In this document: positions 14,096 through 16,536 of the stretch, one piece after another
Layout: each line of letters starts with the position of its first letter
Position numbering within the stretch: position 1 is the stretch's first letter
From: Pseudomonadota bacterium
GTDB taxonomy: Bacteria; Pseudomonadota; Alphaproteobacteria; Rhizobiales; Devosiaceae
Direction: 5' to 3'
Length of the DNA stretch: 16,536 bases
Assembly: GCA_023433985.1 (NCBI GenBank)
Contig: JAEYTN010000231.1
Coordinates: forward strand, 1 to 16,536
The notes under the pieces: generated by a model
Seen by the model: the letters and a program-made list of their open reading frames with translations, nothing else
The model's database searches: none
Told to the model about the DNA's origin: nothing
Program-made: the position numbers and the translations under genes

Positions 14096-15049
14096 TCATC
14101 CCTTCACCGCCCCCGTCATCGTGCCCTTGGTGAAGAACTTCAGGATCAGCGGGTAGATCGCGAGGATGGGCAGGATGGTCATGATGATCATGCCTGCCTT
14201 CAGCGCCTTCAGGTTGATCTGCGCGACGCCGATATTGTTGGCCGCGTTGTTGGCGCCGACGATGGCGAGCTTGTCGCCTTCCACCACGAACTGGCGCAGC
14301 ACCACCTGCAGCGGCCACTTGCCCTGATCGTTCAGGTAGATCATGGCGCGGAAGAACTCGTTCCAGTGGAACACAAGGTAGAAAAGCGCGATCGTCGCCA
14401 GCGCAGGCCGGGCCAGCGGCAGCACCACCTGGAAGAAGATCTGGAAGGCGTTGGCACCGTCGAGCTCGGCGGCCTCGAGCAGCTCCTCGGGGATTTCCTC
14501 GAAGAAGCGGACGAGGATGATGAGGTACCAGGCGTTCACCGCCTTGTAGAGGATGACGCTCCAGTAGGTATCGAGCAGCCCCATCCGCTTCATCAGGAAG
14601 TAGTCGGGAATGATGCCCGGCTCGAACACGATGGTCACCAGCACCAGCACGAAGATGAGCCTGCGGCCGGGGAGGTTCGGCCGGCTGAGGCCCCAGGCCA
14701 TCAGGGCAGTGCCCAGGACGCCGATCAGCGTGCCGGTGCCGGTGATGAGGATGGAGTTGACGATGCCCGACTGCACCAACGGGTGCTGCAGCAGCAGCAT
14801 CCAGACATCGAGCGAGAACCCCTCGGGGAGGATGGTGAGCCCGCTCATGCCCGCCACGCGGCTCGGGTCGGACAGCGACATGGCCACGAGGTTGAGGATG
14901 GGCTGCACCGTCAGCGCCACGAGCAGCAGCAGCGTGGAGATGATGATGGCGTACTCGAGCCGCTCGAGCGGCGTACGCCGGATGGCGGAGCCGCGGCGGG
15001 TGTCGACGGCGGCAGCAGGCTGGGCGGACGCCTGGGTGACATCGGCCAT
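14096..15049 (-). CDS. Sugar ABC transporter permease (CUT1, LplC/YtcP-like)
   Basis: A 317-residue inner-membrane permease forming half of the translocation channel. After a cytoplasmic N-terminal tail of about 30 residues come about six hydrophobic segments, including YAIIISTLLLLVALTVQPIL (33-52), the stretch around 97-121 and LIFVLVLVTIVFEPGIIP (131-148). The EAA loop that docks the ATPase reads EAAELDGANAFQIFFQVVLP (192-211). The large loop after position 240 and the C-terminal FFTKGTMTGAVKG match the LplC/YtcP group. Its ATG shares one base with the stop of the partner permease (TAATG at 15049), so they are coupled. It is the second permease of the heterodimer. The substrate is probably an oligosaccharide or complex sugar. 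Confidence 0.93.
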   Translation of the reverse strand: MADVTQASAQPAAAVDTRRGSAIRRTPLERLEYAIIISTLLLLVALTVQPILNLVAMSLSDPSRVAGMSGLTILPEGFSLDVWMLLLQHPLVQSGIVNSILITGTGTLIGVLGTALMAWGLSRPNLPGRRLIFVLVLVTIVFEPGIIPDYFLMKRMGLLDTYWSVILYKAVNAWYLIILVRFFEEIPEELLEAAELDGANAFQIFFQVVLPLARPALATIALFYLVFHWNEFFRAMIYLNDQGKWPLQVVLRQFVVEGDKLAIVGANNAANNIGVAQINLKALKAGMIIMTILPILAIYPLILKFFTKGTMTGAVKG

Positions 15050-16038
15050 TACCAGACCCCCTTGCCGGTCAGGCGCTTCGAGACGACGTGCGCGGTGAGG
15101 ATGAGAACCATGCCGAACACCGCCTTGAACAGGCCGGCCGCGGTGGCCAGCGAGTATTCGCCGGTCCTGAGCCCGATCCGGTAGACATAGGTATCGAGGA
15201 TGTCGATCTGGCCGCGGTTCACGTCGTTGAGGAAGTTGATGACCTGGTTGAGGTCGGCCGACAGGAACATGCCCATGTTGAGGATGAAAAGCGTAGCGAT
15301 GGTCGGCACGATGCCGGGAATGGTGACGTGCCAGATCTTCTGCCAGCGGTTGGCGCCATCAAGCTCGGCCGCCTCGTAGAGAGACTGGTCGATGCCGATG
15401 ATGGCGGCGAGATAGAGCAGGCTGTCCCAGCCGGCGGAGCGCCAGATCTCCGAGATCACCAGCACCCAGCGGGTGGCGTAGCCGTCGGTCATGTAGCTGG
15501 TCGGCCGGGCGCCGAAGAAGCCGGTGATCTGGTTGACCGCACCATCCGACGGCGAAAGCAGCGCGATGAAGATGCCGGCGATCACCACCCAGCTCAGGAA
15601 GTGCGGCAGGTAGATCGCCGACTGCACGAACTTGCGCAGCCGGCCGGAGCGCACCTCGTTCAGCAGCAGCGCCACGATGATCGGGATCGGGAAGACGAAG
15701 ATGATCTTCATCGTCGAGATGATCAGCGTGTTCGCCAGCACGGCGTAGAAGACCGGCGAGGCGAAGAGCGTCTGGAAGTGCTTCAACCCGACCCAGATGT
15801 TGGGCGGGATGATCCTGACCTGCTCGAAGGCCATCTTCGCTTCCCATATCGGGAAGTAGTGCCAGATCAGGAAGAAGACCAGGCCGGGGGCCATCATCAG
15901 GTAGTAGGGCCACCAGCGGCGGAAACCGAGCGCGAGGCGGCGGGAAACGGGAACGTTCCCGGCACGAGGCGAGAGCATCCGGTCGGGCGCCGAGGGGCTC
16001 GTGGCGGTGGCAGGAGTTCGTGGCCTAAGCACAGACAT
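15049..16038 (-). CDS. Sugar ABC transporter permease (CUT1, LplB/YteP-like)
   Basis: A 329-residue inner-membrane permease, partner of the next gene. A polar N-terminal tail of about 40 residues precedes the first membrane segment (about 43-62, PYYLMMAPGLVFFLIWHYFP). Further segments lie at about 98-127, 142-162, 190-215, 240-260 and 303-320. The EAA motif for ATPase contact is EAAELDGANRWQKIWHVTIP (222-241). NQVINFLND and DILDTYVYRIGLRTGEYSLA are typical of the LplB/YteP group, which accompanies LplA-like binding proteins. The start has GGGGAGGAA (16049-16057) about 10 bp upstream, inside the end of the LacI gene, with only 6 bp between the two genes. No gene for the ATP-binding subunit is present in the window; CUT1 systems often share one encoded elsewhere. 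Confidence 0.93.
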   Translation of the reverse strand: MSVLRPRTPATATSPSAPDRMLSPRAGNVPVSRRLALGFRRWWPYYLMMAPGLVFFLIWHYFPIWEAKMAFEQVRIIPPNIWVGLKHFQTLFASPVFYAVLANTLIISTMKIIFVFPIPIIVALLLNEVRSGRLRKFVQSAIYLPHFLSWVVIAGIFIALLSPSDGAVNQITGFFGARPTSYMTDGYATRWVLVISEIWRSAGWDSLLYLAAIIGIDQSLYEAAELDGANRWQKIWHVTIPGIVPTIATLFILNMGMFLSADLNQVINFLNDVNRGQIDILDTYVYRIGLRTGEYSLATAAGLFKAVFGMVLILTAHVVSKRLTGKGVW

Positions 16039-16044
16039 TTCGCG

Positions 16045-16536
16045 TCAGTTCCTCCCCGAAGACGCTACTCGCAGCGGGCTTTGTGCGCCCAGGTCGGCGA
16101 GAGAGCCGCGCTCGACGAGGCGGCATGGCAGGTAGGTGCGGCCGGTGACCGGGCGGCCGGCGATCTCGTCGAACAGAGCCTGGGCGGCGCGGCGGCCGAG
16201 CTCGCGGGCGGGCTTTTCGATGGTGGTGAGGCCGGGCCAGGAGAAGGCGCCGGCCGGGACACCGTCGAAGCCGAGGATGGAAACGTCGCGCGGGCACTCG
16301 CGCCCCGCCTCGCGGGCGGCGAGCAGGGCGCCGAGCGCCATCAGGTCGTTGGCGCAGAACACCGTGAGGTGGCCGAGAGGCTGGCGCGCCAGCAGGCGAG
16401 TCATGGCGGCGTGGCCGCCTTCGAAGGTGTAGTCGGCATCCTCGACCGCGAGCACGGCCGGGTCGAGGTCGCGCTCGAGGCAGTGCTCGTGCACGGAGCG
16501 CAGGAAGCGGGCGCGGGCGAGGCGGGAGCGCGGGCC
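16045..16536 (-). CDS. LacI-family transcriptional regulator (N-terminal part beyond window)
   Basis: The visible 163 residues are the C-terminal part of the periplasmic-binding-protein-like effector domain. Landmarks are EGGHAAMTRLL, LTVFCANDLMALGALLAARE, CPRDVSILGFDGVPAGAFSW (a typical LacI/GalR core), PGLTTIEKPARELGRRAAQAL, and the end-strand region VERGSLADLG. The frame is open to the window edge (GPRSRLARARFLRS precede the internal GTG at 16494), so the helix-turn-helix lies outside. Gene order and a 6-bp gap to the first permease place it at the head of the transporter/hydrolase operon. It presumably senses a sugar-type inducer and controls this operon, including itself. Its operator would be upstream, outside the window. 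Confidence 0.92.
   Translation of the reverse strand, partial: GPRSRLARARFLRSVHEHCLERDLDPAVLAVEDADYTFEGGHAAMTRLLARQPLGHLTVFCANDLMALGALLAAREAGRECPRDVSILGFDGVPAGAFSWPGLTTIEKPARELGRRAAQALFDEIAGRPVTGRTYLPCRLVERGSLADLGAQSPLRVASSGRN

Overview
The window is high-GC DNA (roughly two thirds G+C by eye), almost fully coding, with short gaps and many start/stop overlaps. It looks like chromosomal DNA of an alphaproteobacterium, most likely of the order Hyphomicrobiales and possibly Devosia-like. Supporting signs are a REP-like palindrome of a type common in that order (12471-12533), a CtrA-like TTAA...TTAA inverted repeat (5103-5120), and the pairing of LacI regulation with a CUT1/Lpl-type sugar ABC transporter. 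The genus is inference. No rRNA, tRNA, CRISPR array, insertion sequence or prophage gene was seen.

Left part, minus strand (1-5091), read right to left: a FliK-like hook-length-control protein (5091-3196) overlaps a stand-alone FlhB C-terminal-domain protein (3199-2915). After a 59 bp gap with a GC-rich hairpin come a PLP-dependent D-threonine aldolase/D-serine dehydratase-like enzyme (2855-1794) and a family GH20 beta-N-acetylhexosaminidase (1763 to beyond base 1, so its C-terminus is missing). The first pair is flagellar or type III export-like. The second pair suggests catabolism of amino sugars and hydroxy-D-amino acids.

Middle part: a 243 bp divergent intergenic region (5092-5334) holds four perfect inverted repeats. 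On its right is a plus-strand PAS-GGDEF-EAL cyclic-di-GMP protein (5335-7125), which meets the right-hand operon tail to tail with only 4 bp between the stop codons.

Right part, minus strand (16536-7130): one probable operon, read right to left. It contains a LacI-family regulator (N-terminus outside the window), two LplB/LplC-type sugar ABC permeases, an extracellular solute-binding protein, a REP-like palindrome, two different ADP-ribosylglycohydrolase-fold hydrolases, a CaiB/BaiF CoA-transferase and a CitE/HpcH-type lyase. The hydrolases are a short canonical one and a 699-residue one with two extra beta-sandwich domains. No ABC ATPase is present. Read as a pathway: a glycoside is captured and imported, cut in the cytoplasm by the ARH-fold hydrolases, and an acid product is activated to a CoA thioester and cleaved by the lyase. 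The substrate is unknown. This operon is the best candidate in the window for an undescribed system.
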